DNA from: Tachypleus tridentatus
Lineage: Eukaryota; Arthropoda; Merostomata; Xiphosura; Limulidae
Direction of reading: 5' to 3'
Length of the DNA stretch: 64,000 nt
NCBI RefSeq assembly: GCF_004210375.1
Contig: NC_134834.1
Location: forward strand, 13,811,857 to 13,875,856
Within the stretch, counting starts at the first letter, position 1, and the number at the start of each line of letters is the position of its first letter. The position numbers and the translations under genes are program-made. Shown piece after piece: positions 38,301 to 50,640 of this stretch. Below the pieces are notes generated by a model. That model worked only from the letters and a program-made list of their open reading frames with translations. It made no database searches and had not been told where the DNA came from.

Positions 38301-41300
38301 GTGTGTCTAACTGTTAACTATAGAAAAACTTTCAGTTTGTGTCCACATTACAAACTGTAGCTAGAGTGTGTCTAACTGTTAACTATAGAAAAACTTTCAG
38401 TTTGTGTCCACATTACAAACTGTAGCTGGAGTGTGTCTAACTGTTAACTATAGAAAAACTTTCAGTTTGTGTCCACATTACAAACTGTAGCTAGAGTGTG
38501 TCTAACTGTTAACTATAGAAAAACTTTCAGTTTGTGTCCACATTACAAACTGTAGCTAGAGTGTGTCTAACTGTTAACTATAGAAAAACTTTCAGTTTGT
38601 GTCCACATTACAAACTGTAGCTAGAGTGTGTCTAACTGTTAACTATAGAAAAACTTTCAGTTTGTGTCCACATTACAAACTGTAGCTAGAGTGTGTCTAA
38701 CTGTTAACTATAGAAAAACTTTCAGTTTGTGTCCACATTACAAACTGTAGCTAGAGTGTGTCTAACTGTTAACTATAGAAAAACTTTCAGTTTGTGTCCA
38801 CATTACAAACTGTAGCTAGAGTGTGTCTAACTGTTAACTATAGAAAAACTTTCAGTTTGTGTCCACATTACAAACTGTAGCTAGAGTGTGTCTAACTGTT
38901 AACTATAGAAAAACTTTCAGTTTGTGTCCACATTACAAACTGTAGCTAGAGTGTGTCTAACTGTTAACTATAGAAAAACTTTCAGTTTGTGTCCACATTA
39001 CAAACTGTAGCTAGAGTGTGTCTAACTGTTAACTATAGAAAAACTTTCAGTTTGTGTCCACATTACAAACTGTAGCTAGAGTGTGTCTAACTGTTAACTA
39101 TAGAAAACTTTCAGTTTGTGTCCACATTACAAACTGTAGCTAGAGTGTGTCTAACTGTTAACTATAGAAAAACTTTCAGTTTGTGTCCACATTACAAACT
39201 GTAGCTAGAGTGTGTCTAACTGTTAACTATAGAAAAACTTTCAGTTTGTGTCCACATTACAAACTGTAGCTAGAGTGTGTCTAACTGTTAACTATAGAAA
39301 AACTTTCAGTTTGTGTCCACATTACAAACTGTAGCTAGAGTGTGTCTAACTGTTAACTATAGAAAAACTTTCAGTTTGTGTCCACATTACAAACTGTAGC
39401 TAGAGTGTGTCTAACTGTTAACTATAGAAAAACTTTCAGTTTGTGTCCACATTACAAACTGTAGCTAGAGTGTGTCTAACTGTTAACTATAGAAAAACTT
39501 TCAGTTTGTGTCCACATTACAAACTGTAGCTAGAGTGTGTCTAACTGTTAACTATAGAAAAACTTTCAGTTTGTGTCCACATTACAAACTGTAGCTAGAG
39601 TGTGTCTAACTGTTAACTATAGAAAAACTTTCAGTTTGTGTCCACATTACAAACTGTAGCTAGAGTGTGTCTAACTGTTAACTATAGAAAAACTTTCAGT
39701 TTGTGTCCACATTACAAACTGTAGCTAGAGTGTGTCTAACTGTTAACTATAGAAAACTTTCAGTTTGTGTCCACATTACAAACTGTAGCTAGAGTGTGTC
39801 TAACTGTTAACTATAGAAAAACTTTCAGTTTGTGTCCACATTACAAACTGTAGCTAGAGTGTGTCTAACTGTTAACTATAGAAAAACTTTCAGTTTGTGT
39901 CCACATTACAAACTGTAGCTAGAGTGTGTCTAACTGTTAACTATAGAAAAACTTTCAGTTTGTGTCCACATTACAAACTGTAGCTAGAGTGTGTCTAACT
40001 GTTAACTATAGAAAAACTTTCAGTTTGTGTCCACATTACAAACTGTAGCTAGAGTGTGTCTAACTGTTAACTATAGAAAAACTTTCAGTTTGTGTCCACA
40101 TTACAAACTGTAGCTGGAGTGTGTCTAACTGTTAACTATAGAAAAACTTTCAGTTTGTGTCCACATTACAAACTGTAGCTAGAGTGTGTCTAACTGTTAA
40201 CTATAGTTAACTATAGAAAAACTTTCAGTTTGTGTCCACATTACAAACTGTAGCTAGAGTGTGTCTAACTGTTAACTATAGAAAAACTTTCAGTTTGTGT
40301 CCACATTACAAACTGTAGCTGGAGTGTGTCTAACTGTTAACTATAGAAAAACTTTCAGTTTGTGTCCACATTACAAACTGTAGCTGGAGTGTGTCTAACT
40401 GTTAACTATAGAAAAACTTTCAGTTTGTGTCCACATTACAAACTGTAGCTAGAGTGTGTCTAACTGTTAACTATAGAAAAACTTTCAGTTTGTGTCCACA
40501 TTACAAACTGTAGCTGGAGTGTGTCTAACTGTTAACTATAGAAAAACTTTCAGTTTGTGTCCACATTACAAACTGTAGCTAGAGTGTGTCTAACTGTTAA
40601 CTATAGAAAAACTTTCAGTTTGTGTCCACATTACAAACTGTAGCTAGAGTGTGTCTAACTGTTAACTATAGAAAAACTTTCAGTTTGTGTCCACATTACA
40701 AACTGTAGCTAGAGTGTGTCTAACTGTTAACTATAGAAAAACTTTCAGTTTGTGTCCACATTACAAACTGTAGCTAGAGTGTGTCTAACTGTTAACTATA
40801 GAAAAACTTTCAGTTTGTGTCCACATTACAAACTGTAGCTAGAGTGTGTCTAACTGTTAACTATAGAAAAACTTTCAGTTTGTGTCCACATTACAAACTG
40901 TAGCTAGAGTGTGTCTAACTGTTAACTATAGAAAAACTTTCAGTTTGTGTCCACATTACAAACTGTAGCTGGAGTGTGTCTAACTGTTAACTATAGAAAA
41001 ACTTTCAGTTTGTGTCCACATTACAAACTGTAGCTAGAGTGTGTCTAACTGTTAACTATAGAAAAACTTTCAGTTTGTGTCCACATTACAAACTGTAGCT
41101 AGAGTGTGTCTAACTGTTAACTATAGAAAAACTTTCAGTTTGTGTCCACATTACAAACTGTAGCTAGAGTGTGTCTAACTGTTAACTATAGAAAAACTTT
41201 CAGTTTGTGTCCACATTACAAACTGTAGCTAGAGTGTGTCTAACTGTTAACTATAGAAAAACTTTCAGTTTGTGTCCACATTACAAACTGTAGCTAGAGT

Positions 41301-44300
41301 GTGTCTAACTGTTAACTATAGAAAAACTTTCAGTTTGTGTCCACATTACAAACTGTAGCTGGAGTGTGTCTAACTGTTAACTATAGAAAAACTTTCAGTT
41401 TGTGTCCACATTACAAACTGTAGCTGGAGTGTGTCTAACTGTTAACTATAGAAAAACTTTCAGTTTGTGTCCACATTACAAACTGTAGCTGGAGTGTGTC
41501 TAACTGTTAACTATAGAAAAACTTTCAGTTTGTGTCCACATTACAAACTGTAGCTAGAGTGTGTCTAACTGTTAACTATAGAAAAACTTTCAGTTTGTGT
41601 CCACATTACAAACTGTAGCTGGAGTGTGTCTAACTGTTAACTATAGAAAAACTTTCAGTTTGTGTCCACATTACAAACTGTAGCTGGAGTGTGTCTAACT
41701 GTTAACTATAGAAAAACTTTCAGTTTGTGTCCACATTACAAACTGTAGCTGGAGTGTGTCTAACTGTTAACTATAGAAAAACTTTCAGTTTGTGTCCACA
41801 TTACAAACTGTAGCTGGAGTGTGTCTAACTGTTAACTATAGAAAAACTTTCAGTTTGTGTCCACATTACAAACTGTAGCTGGAGTGTGTCTAACTGTTAA
41901 CTATAGAAAAACTTTCAGTTTGTGTCCACATTACAAACTGTAGCTGGAGTGTGTCTAACTGTTAACTATAGAAAAACTTTCAGTTTGTGTCCACATTACA
42001 AACTGTAGCTAGAGTGTGTCTAACTGTTAACTATAGAAAAACTTTCAGTTTGTGTCCACATTACAAACTGTAGCTAGAGTGTGTCTAACTGTTAACTATA
42101 GAAAAACTTTCAGTTTGTGTCCACATTACAAACTGTAGCTAGAGTGTGTCTAACTGTTAACTATAGAAAAACTTTCAGTTTGTGTCCACATTACAAACTG
42201 TAGCTGGAGTGTGTCTAACTGTTAACTATAGAAAAACTTTCAGTTTGTGTCCACATTACAAACTGTAGCTAGAGTGTGTCTAACTGTTAACTATAGAAAA
42301 ACTTTCAGTTTGTGTCCACATTACAAACTGTAGCTAGAGTGTGTCTAACTGTTAACTATAGAAAAACTTTCAGTTTGTGTCCACATTACAAACTGTAGCT
42401 AGAGTGTGTCTAACTGTTAACTATAGAAAAACTTTCAGTTTGTGTCCACATTACAAACTGTAGCTAGAGTGTGTCTAACTGTTAACTATAGAAAACTTTC
42501 AGTTTGTGTCCACATTACAAACTGTAGCTAGAGTGTGTCTAACTGTTAACTATAGAAAAACTTTCAGTTTGTGTCCACATTACAAACTGTAGCTAGAGTG
42601 TGTCTAACTGTTAACTATAGAAAAACTTTCAGTTTGTGTCCACATTACAAACTGTAGCTAGAGTGTGTCTAACTGTTAACTATAGAAAAACTTTCAGTTT
42701 GTGTCCACATTACAAACTGTAGCTAGAGTGTGTCTAACTGTTAACTATAGAAAAACTTTCAGTTTGTGTCCACATTACAAACTGTAGCTAGAGTGTGTCT
42801 AACTGTTAACTATAGAAAAACTTTCAGTTTGTGTCCACATTACAAACTGTAGCTAGAGTGTGTCTAACTGTTAACTATAGAAAAACTTTCAGTTTGTGTC
42901 CACATTACAAACTGTAGCTAGAGTGTGTCTAACTGTTAACTATAGAAAAACTTTCAGTTTGTGTCCACATTACAAACTGTAGCTAGAGTGTGTCTAACTG
43001 TTAACTATAGAAAAACTTTCAGTTTGTGTCCACATTACAAACTGTAGCTAGAGTGTGTCTAACTGTTAACTATAGAAAACTTTCAGTTTGTGTCCACATT
43101 ACAAACTGTAGCTGGAGTGTGTCTAACTGTTAACTATAGAAAAACTTTCAGTTTGTGTCCACATTACAAACTGTAGCTAGAGTGTGTCTAACTGTTAACT
43201 ATAGAAAAACTTTCAGTTTGTGTCCACATTACAAACTGTAGCTAGAGTGTGTCTAACTGTTAACTATAGAAAAACTTTCAGTTTGTGTCCACATTACAAA
43301 CTGTAGCTGGAGTGTGTCTAACTGTTAACTATAGAAAAACTTTCAGTTTGTGTCCACATTACAAACTGTAGCTGGAGTGTGTCTAACTGTTAACTATAGA
43401 AAAACTTTCAGTTTGTGTCCACATTACAAACTGTAGCTAGAGTGTGTCTAACTGTTAACTATAGAAAAACTTTCAGTTTGTGTCCACATTACAAACTGTA
43501 GCTGGAGTGTGTCTAACTGTTAACTATAGAAAAACTTTCAGTTTGTGTCCACATTACAAACTGTAGCTAGAGTGTGTCTAACTGTTAACTATAGAAAAAC
43601 TTTCAGTTTGTGTCCACATTACAAACTGTAGCTGGAGTGTGTCTAACTGTTAACTATAGAAAAACTTTCAGTTTGTGTCCACATTACAAACTGTAGCTAG
43701 AGTGTGTCTAACTGTTAACTATAGAAAAACTTTCAGTTTGTGTCCACATTACAAACTGTAGCTAGAGTGTGTCTAACTGTTAACTATAGAAAAACTTTCA
43801 GTTTGTGTCCACATTACAAACTGTAGCTAGAGTGTGTCTAACTGTTAACTATAGAAAAACTTTCAGTTTGTGTCCACATTACAAACTGTAGCTAGAGTGT
43901 GTCTAACTGTTAACTATAGAAAAACTTTCAGTTTGTGTCCACATTACAAACTGTAGCTAGAGTGTGTCTAACTGTTAACTATAGAAAAACTTTCAGTTTG
44001 TGTCCACATTACAAACTGTAGCTAGAGTGTGTCTAACTGTTAACTATAGAAAAACTTTCAGTTTGTGTCCACATTACAAACTGTAGCTAGAGTGTGTCTA
44101 ACTGTTAACTATAGAAAAACTTTCAGTTTGTGTCCACATTACAAACTGTAGCTAGAGTGTGTCTAACTGTTAACTATAGAAAAACTTTCAGTTTGTGTCC
44201 ACATTACAAACTGTAGCTAGAGTGTGTCTAACTGTTAACTATAGAAAAACTTTCAGTTTGTGTCCACATTACAAACTGTAGCTAGAGTGTGTCTAACTGT

Positions 44301-47241
44301 TAACTATAGAAAAACTTTCAGTTTGTGTCCACATTACAAACTGTAGCTAGAGTGTGTCTAACTGTTAACTATAGAAAAACTTTCAGTTTGTGTCCACATT
44401 ACAAACTGTAGCTAGAGTGTGTCTAACTGTTAACTATAGAAAAACTTTCAGTTTGTGTCCACATTACAAACTGTAGCTAGAGTGTGTCTAACTGTTAACT
44501 ATAGAAAAACTTTCAGTTTGTGTCCACATTACAAACTGTAGCTAGAGTGTGTCTAACTGTTAACTATAGAAAAACTTTCAGTTTGTGTCCACATTACAAA
44601 CTGTAGCTAGAGTGTGTCTAACTGTTAACTATAGAAAAACTTTCAGTTTGTGTCCACATTACAAACTGTAGCTAGAGTGTGTCTAACTGTTAACTATAGA
44701 AAAACTTTCAGTTTGTGTCCACATTACAAACTGTAGCTAGAGTGTGTCTAACTGTTAACTATAGAAAAACTTTCAGTTTGTGTCCACATTACAAACTGTA
44801 GCTGGAGTGTGTCTAACTGTTAACTATAGAAAAACTTTCAGTTTGTGTCCACATTACAAACTGTAGCTGGAGTGTGTCTAACTGTTAACTATAGAAAAAC
44901 TTTCAGTTTGTGTCCACATTACAAACTGTAGCTAGAGTGTGTCTAACTGTTAACTATAGAAAAACTTTCAGTTTGTGTCCACATTACAAACTGTAGCTAG
45001 AGTGTGTCTAACTGTTAACTATAGAAAAACTTTCAGTTTGTGTCCACATTACAAACTGTAGCTGGAGTGTGTCTAACTGTTAACTATAGAAAAACTTTCA
45101 GTTTGTGTCCACATTACAAACTGTAGCTGGAGTGTGTCTAACTGTTAACTATAGAAAAACTTTCAGTTTGTGTCCACATTACAAACTGTAGCTAGAGTGT
45201 GTCTAACTGTTAACTATAGAAAAACTTTCAGTTTGTGTCCACATTACAAACTGTAGCTAGAGTGTGTCTAACTGTTAACTATAGAAAACTTTCAGTTTGT
45301 GTCCACATTACAAACTGTAGCTGGGTGTGTCTAACTGTTAACTATAGAAAAACTTTCAGTTTGTGTCCACATTACAAACTGTAGCTGGAGTGTGTCTAAC
45401 TGTTAACTATAGAAAAACTTTCAGTTTGTGTCCACATTACAAACTGTAGCTGGAGTGTGTCTAACTGTTAACTATAGAAAAACTTTCAGTTTGTGTCCAC
45501 ATTACAAACTGTAGCTGGAGTGTGTCTAACTGTTAACTATAGAAAAACTTTCAGTTTGTGTCCACATTACAAACTGTAGCTGGAGTGTGTCTAACTGTTA
45601 ACTATAGAAAAACTTTCAGTTTGTGTCCACATTACAAACTGTAGCTGGAGTGTGTCTAACTGTTAACTATAGAAAAACTTTCAGTTTGTGTCCACATTAC
45701 AAACTGTAGCTAGAGTGTGTCTAACTGTTAACTATAGAAAAACTTTCAGTTTGTGTCCACATTACAAACTGTAGCTAGAGTGTGTCTAACTGTTAACTAT
45801 AGAAAAACTTTCAGTTTGTGTCCACATTACAAACTGTAGCTAGAGTGTGTCTAACTGTTAACTATAGAAAAACTTTCAGTTTGTGTCCACATTACAAACT
45901 GTAGCTAGAGTGTGTCTAACTGTTAACTATAGAAAAACTTTCAGTTTGTGTCCACATTACAAACTGTAGCTGGAGTGTGTCTAACTGTTAACTATAGAAA
46001 AACTTTCAGTTTGTGTCCACATTACAAACTGTAGCTAGAGTGTGTCTAACTGTTAACTATAGAAAAACTTTCAGTTTGTGTCCACATTACAAACTGTAGC
46101 TAGAGTGTGTCTAACTGTTAACTATAGAAAAACTTTCAGTTTGTGTCCACATTACAAACTGTAGCTAGAGTGTGTCTAACTGTTAACTATAGAAAAACTT
46201 TCAGTTTGTGTCCACATTACAAACTGTAGCTAGAGTGTGTCTAACTGTTAACTATAGAAAAACTTTCAGTTTGTGTCCACATTACAAAACTGTAGCTGGA
46301 GTGTGTCTAACTGTTAACTATAGAAAAACTTTCAGTTTGTGTCCACATTACAAAACTGTAGCTGGAGTGTGTCTAACTGTTAACTATAGAAAAACTTTCA
46401 GTTTGTGTCCACATTACAAACTGTAGCTAGAGTGTGTCTAACTGTTAACTATAGAAAAACTTTCAGTTTGTGTCCACATTACAAAACTGTAGCTGGAGTG
46501 TGTCTAACTGTTAACTATAGAAAAACTTTCAGTTTGTGTCCACATTACAAACTGTAGCTAGAGTGTGTCAAACTGTTAAGTATAGAAAAACTTTCAGTTT
46601 GTGTCCACATTACAAACTGTAGCTGGAGTGTGTCTAACTGTTAACTATAGAAAAACTTTCAGTTTGTGTCCACATTACAAACTGTAGCTGGTGTGTCTAA
46701 CTGTTAACTATAGAAAAACTTTCAGTTTGTGTCCACATTACAAACTGTAGCTGGAGTGTGTCTAACTGTTAACTATAGAAAAACTTTCAGTTTGTGTCCA
46801 CATTACAAACTGTAGCTGGAGTGTGTCAAACTGTTAACTATAGAAAAACTTTCAGTTTGTGTCCACATTACAAACTGTAGCTGGAGTGTGTCTAACTGTT
46901 AACTATAGAAAAACTTTCAGTTTGTGTCCACATTACAAACTGTAGCTGGAGTGTGTCTAACTGTTAACTATAGAAAAACTTTCAGTTTGTGTCCACATTA
47001 CAAAACTGTAGCTAGAGTGTGTCTAAATGTTAACTATAGAAAAACTTTCAGTTTGTGTCCACATTACAAACTGTAGCTAGAGTGTGTCTAACTGTTAACT
47101 ATAGAAACACTTTCAGTTTGTGTCCACATTACAAACTGTAGCTAGAGTGTGTCTAACTGTTAACTATAGAAACACTTTCAGTTTGTGTCCACATTACAAA
47201 ACTGTAGCTAGAAGGTGTGTCTAACTGTTAACTATAGAAAA
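29364..47241. repeat. Satellite with a 65-bp unit, about 275 copies
   Basis: The unit runs from 'tctaactgttaactatag' through 'ctttcagtttgtgtccac' to 'aaactgtagctagagtg'. Each unit holds an 8-bp inverted repeat, CAGTTTGT and ACAAACTG, around a 9-base loop, and one GTTAAC site. Common variants are agctAgag or agctGgag, and A4 or A5 after 'tatag' (64 or 65 bp). Some units with an extra A are 66 bp. The right edge (46560-47241) is more diverged. Irregular units lie near 32926, 34106, 35293, 36851 and 40205. It shares no unit sequence with the 76-bp array. Confidence 0.98.
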
Positions 47242-47494
47242 AACAAACTTCCACATATACTTTTTTAAGATATACATCCATTACATAATTGTAACCAAAA
47301 TTTGTATATTTACAAAGTATGAGTAACGAACGTAACAAAAATACTTTGAGGTTATGTTTCCATTTAAAAATTGTGGCCAAAATACGTCAGTTTATCGTAA
47401 TTATGATATGATGAAATTCATTCAAATATATAGAGATTATTCTTACAGTTAAAGTCATGTAATTTCAATTATGACTGTTAGCTTGCTATATATA

Positions 47495-47705
47495 TGTATT
47501 TTAATAAACAAAAACAAGCCCAAACAAAAATAAAAAACCTCGCGCAGATCAAAAGGATTCCCAGGGAGTAATAAAGTAAAATATATCCTCTCTGTTGGAG
47601 ATGACTTATGAATTAGGACCCACATTGAGTGGGGATACACTGTCTTATTAGTCTTAATTTCCGCTCGCCAGTATCACGTGGAGAAATTAATAAATGATTG
47701 GTATT
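47495..47705 (+). repeat. Left copy of an inverted dispersed repeat
   Basis: Matches the minus strand of 48425-48630 along most of its length. Landmarks are 'ataggacccacatt' or 'attaggacccacatt', 'gtggggataca', 'cagt' or 'tagtcttaa', and 'gaagaaatt' or 'gagaaatt'. Identity is around three quarters, with an extra stretch near 47556-47580. Two facing copies of one dispersed element, or long inverted ends of a single element, are both possible. Confidence 0.55.
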
Positions 47706-48424
47706 CCAACTCCATTCACAATCTTTATACTAGTATAATTTGTCCACTGGGCTACAAATACTGCACAACAAAGATTTAGCTTCTTGAACACTGTTGAGAG
47801 TTCCTTATAAAGTTTTGGCTGCTGATCACGAAAACCACATCCAAATTTTCCCATCACGTACCGTTTCATCAAAATCTTCAGTTTCACCAGGACATTGTTA
47901 CAATGTAAAAACGATATCAGGACAACTGTAATCCGTCAATGCTTTCTGACTACTGTTGGATACTGAAACGTGATGCACCGGACATTGAATACAAACGAAA
48001 ATCAGGAGCAAAACACTTTTAATTATGTTGAACTTAATTGTGTATTTGAAACATAGACGCAATTAAATACATTATTGCCGGTAAACAGTTAACTGTCTAT
48101 TTCTCAGAGTTCCTACGTGATGAAGCAAAACCAAAACTATATTTGTACATACCCACCAGGTACCTGTCACAATCAGCAAAAAACTTTTCAGGAAGTAAAA
48201 CTTTACTAATACATTACCACCATAATGAGGGTTGGAGTGCCAACTTCAGGAGATAGGTTTAACTTATTTAACTCCAAGAGGTAGTATTTAATTTTTCTTC
48301 TTTACTTTGGAGAGCAGCCACCATCTCACAACTGTCTGCAGGTAGTGAAGGGTGATATAGATGTGGGGTGTGGTATGGGCTTAAGCACCCACATCTCGCT
48401 CTCCTAATTTCAACTTATTTTCAT
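47706..48424. other. Segment between the inverted repeats, no gene seen
   Basis: A 66-codon minus-strand frame (47687-47887) overlaps the left arm and has no recognisable motif. If the flanking arms belong to one element, this is its interior, but no transposase or polymerase signature is visible. Confidence 0.45.
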
Positions 48425-48630
48425 TATACTATTATTATTATTTATGAATTTCTTCATGTGAGACTGGAGAACGAAGGTTAAGACTGATAGACGATGTATC
48501 CCCACCGTAATGTGGGTCCTATTTTACAGTCACCTCCAAAACCTAGGATACATTTTATATCCTTTCGATTTGTGCAGCGTTTCTTATTTTCGTTTAGGGT
48601 TGTTTTGTTTATAACAAATTATCGTTAATC
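48425..48630 (-). repeat. Right copy of an inverted dispersed repeat
   Basis: Inverted partner of 47495-47705. It contains an (ATT)n-like stretch at 48430-48445. Confidence 0.55.
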
Positions 48631-48691
48631 GAAGGTTTGGATTTACTGTTTATAAACATTTCTTTCTTTTGATTTGATTTCATATGTGTGT

Positions 48692-48802
48692 TTTCTTAGA
48701 GCAAAGCCACATCACACGATCTGTTGAACCCCCCCTTCCCCGAGGAGAATCGAACACCTGATTTGTAAATCCAGAGACATACCGCTGCACCAGCGGGGGA
48801 CG
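48692..48802 (-). repeat. Repeat B copy
   Basis: On the minus strand: head 'gcggtatgtctctggattta', a B-box-like element ('gttcgattctcc') and a C-rich stretch. The tail is partly degraded. Confidence 0.7.
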
Positions 48803-48809
48803 AAAGATT

Positions 48810-48937
48810 ATTTGTTTGTTTTGAATTAAGCACAAAGCCACACAATGGATTATCTGTGCTCTGCCCACCACGAGTATCGAAACCTGGTTTTTAATGTGTA
48901 AGTCCGCAGACAACATACTGTGCCACTAGGGGCAGTT
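48810..48937 (-). repeat. Repeat B copy with preserved tail
   Basis: On the minus strand: 'gcccctagtggcacagtatg', 'gtctgcggacttacac', 'ggtttcgatactcg', 'gtggtgggcagagcacag', then the tail 'gtggctttgtgcttaattc' and a (CAAA)n run. It shows clearly that family B ends in the same 3' tail as family A. Confidence 0.85.
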
Positions 48938-49115
48938 TGGTTTCATTTTACTCGAACGTAGGGTATTAATCTAATATTTATTTGTAAACGTATATACAGG
49001 AGACGCTGAACTTACCAAAAGTAAATATACTACACAACTCAAAACTATGAAAAGTTACTTTGAAATTAATATTATTTACTAAGTAGCAGGAAATGGCTAA
49101 GATCCAAGGTTCTTT

Positions 49116-49395
49116 AGGCCAGGCATGACCAAGCGTGTTAAGGCGTTCGACTCGTAATCCGAGGGTCGCGGGTTTGAATCCCGATCGCACCAAAACGCGC
49201 TCGTCCTTTCAGCCGTGGGGGCATTATAATGTGACGGTCAATCCCATTATTCGTTGGTAAAAGAGTAGCCCAAGAGTTGGCGGTGGGTGGTGATGACTAG
49301 CTGTCTTTCCTCTAGTCTTACACTACTAAATTAGGGACGGCTAGCGCAGATAGCCCTCGAGTATCTTTGCGCGAAATTCAAAACAAACAAGCAAA
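49116..49395 (+). mobile_element. SINE family A with 12-bp target-site duplication
   Basis: Complete copy flanked by perfect 'ccaaggttcttt' at 49104-49115 and 49396-49407. Confidence 0.95.
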
Positions 49396-49407
49396 CCAAG
49401 GTTCTTT

Positions 49408-49876
49408 TCGTTTATTCGGTGAACACTATAACGTCCATCAGAGGGCGAACATCATCGACATCTTGATAACTTCTGAAATTATTTATACATCTATTGTTTG
49501 CGTGCTTCCTCTAAAGTGTCGTTTATTATTTCGCCATGTCAGAGATGTAATAAAGTCAGATTAACAAACACCTGTCTTTCTTCCCAGGAGACCGATCAAT
49601 TTGACACATTCACTTCTTATTGCCTTTTTTATCACAATAAAATAACCAAAATGAAGACACAAACATTCACTTTTCACATTTCACGTTTTAAACGGTATAC
49701 AAAAGACCACGAATTCGTCACCTTATCTTTCGATGAAATTGTACACAATTATTTCTATTCGTGAATTAAATAATCAATTAATCGTAGAAAATCTAGGTGT
49801 CGCTTTTGTTTTCCCGTACAATTCAGCGTTAGTTTTAGTCTTAAATGGTAACTGATTTTTCTTTATTTTTATAATT
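49408..49876. other. Spacer, nothing recognised
   Basis: Frames of 65 and 88 codons on the plus strand begin in or near the SINE tail. They show no family features. Confidence 0.5.
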
Positions 49877-49889
49877 AAATTGCAATCAG

Positions 49890-50167
49890 GCCCAGCATGG
49901 CGAAACGTGTTAAGGCGTGCGACTCGTAATTTGAGGGTCGCGGGTTCGAATCCCCGTCGCGCCAAACATGTTCGCCCTTTCAGCCATGAGGGCGTTATAA
50001 TGTGATGGTCAATCCCACTATTCGTTGGTAAAGGAGTAGCCCAAGAGTTGGCGGTGGGTGGTGATGACTAGCTGCCTTCCCTCTAGACTTACACTGCTAA
50101 ATTAGGGACGGCTAGCGCAGATAGCCCTCGAATAGTTTTGTGCGAAATTAAAAACAAACAAACAAAC
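49890..50167 (+). mobile_element. SINE family A with 13-bp target-site duplication
   Basis: Complete copy. The flanks 'aaattgcaatcag' (49877-49889) and 'aaattgcaattag' (50168-50180) differ at one base. Confidence 0.95.
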
Positions 50168-50384
50168 AAATTGCAATTAGCTCAAAACGAGGCTTAAGGA
50201 ATACTTCTTTAACCCCCATTACCAAGCCTTGTCATCAACATTAAAACACAACGTAAAATGTCTGTGGTCACGGCTCCCAAATATGTTTGTGAAATCCCAT
50301 CTATCAGACAAGATCTAAACAAAGATCCCAAGCTATTCATCAACTAAGAAGCATCAGTTAATGGTTAGGAGTTGAGTGCTTGAA

Positions 50385-50628
50385 GTTTGTTTGTTTGTTT
50401 TTGGAATTTCGCACAAAGCTACTCGAGGGCAATCTATGCTAGTCGTCCCTAATTTAGCAGTGTAAGACCAGAGGGAAGGCAGCTAGTCATCACCACCCAC
50501 CGCCAACTCTTGGGCTACTCTTTTACCAACGAATAGTGGGATTGACCGTCACATTATACGCCCCCACGGCTGGGAGGGCGAGCATGTTTACCGCGACCCT
50601 CGGATTACGCGCTTGGCCATGCCAGGCC
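50385..50628 (-). mobile_element. SINE family A, internally deleted, with 12-bp duplication
   Basis: Minus-strand copy flanked by perfect 'tgagtgcttgaa' at 50373-50384 and 50629-50640. The tRNA-like head has lost the B-box segment and part of the anticodon arm between 'catgttta' and 'ccgcgaccctcgg', so this copy should be dead as a pol III gene. Confidence 0.93.
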
Positions 50629-50640
50629 TGAGTGCTTGAA

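Noticed and set aside
46208..46426. 72-codon frame with three near-identical repeats
   Set aside because: Two consecutive 65-bp satellite units have an extra A (66 bp), which keeps one frame open by chance. The rest of the array does not.
49889..49965. Possible tRNA gene (intact B box, tRNA-like fold)
   Set aside because: This and similar heads are followed by the SINE centre and tail, several with target duplications. The anticodon arm pairs poorly, so these are SINE heads and not functional tRNAs.
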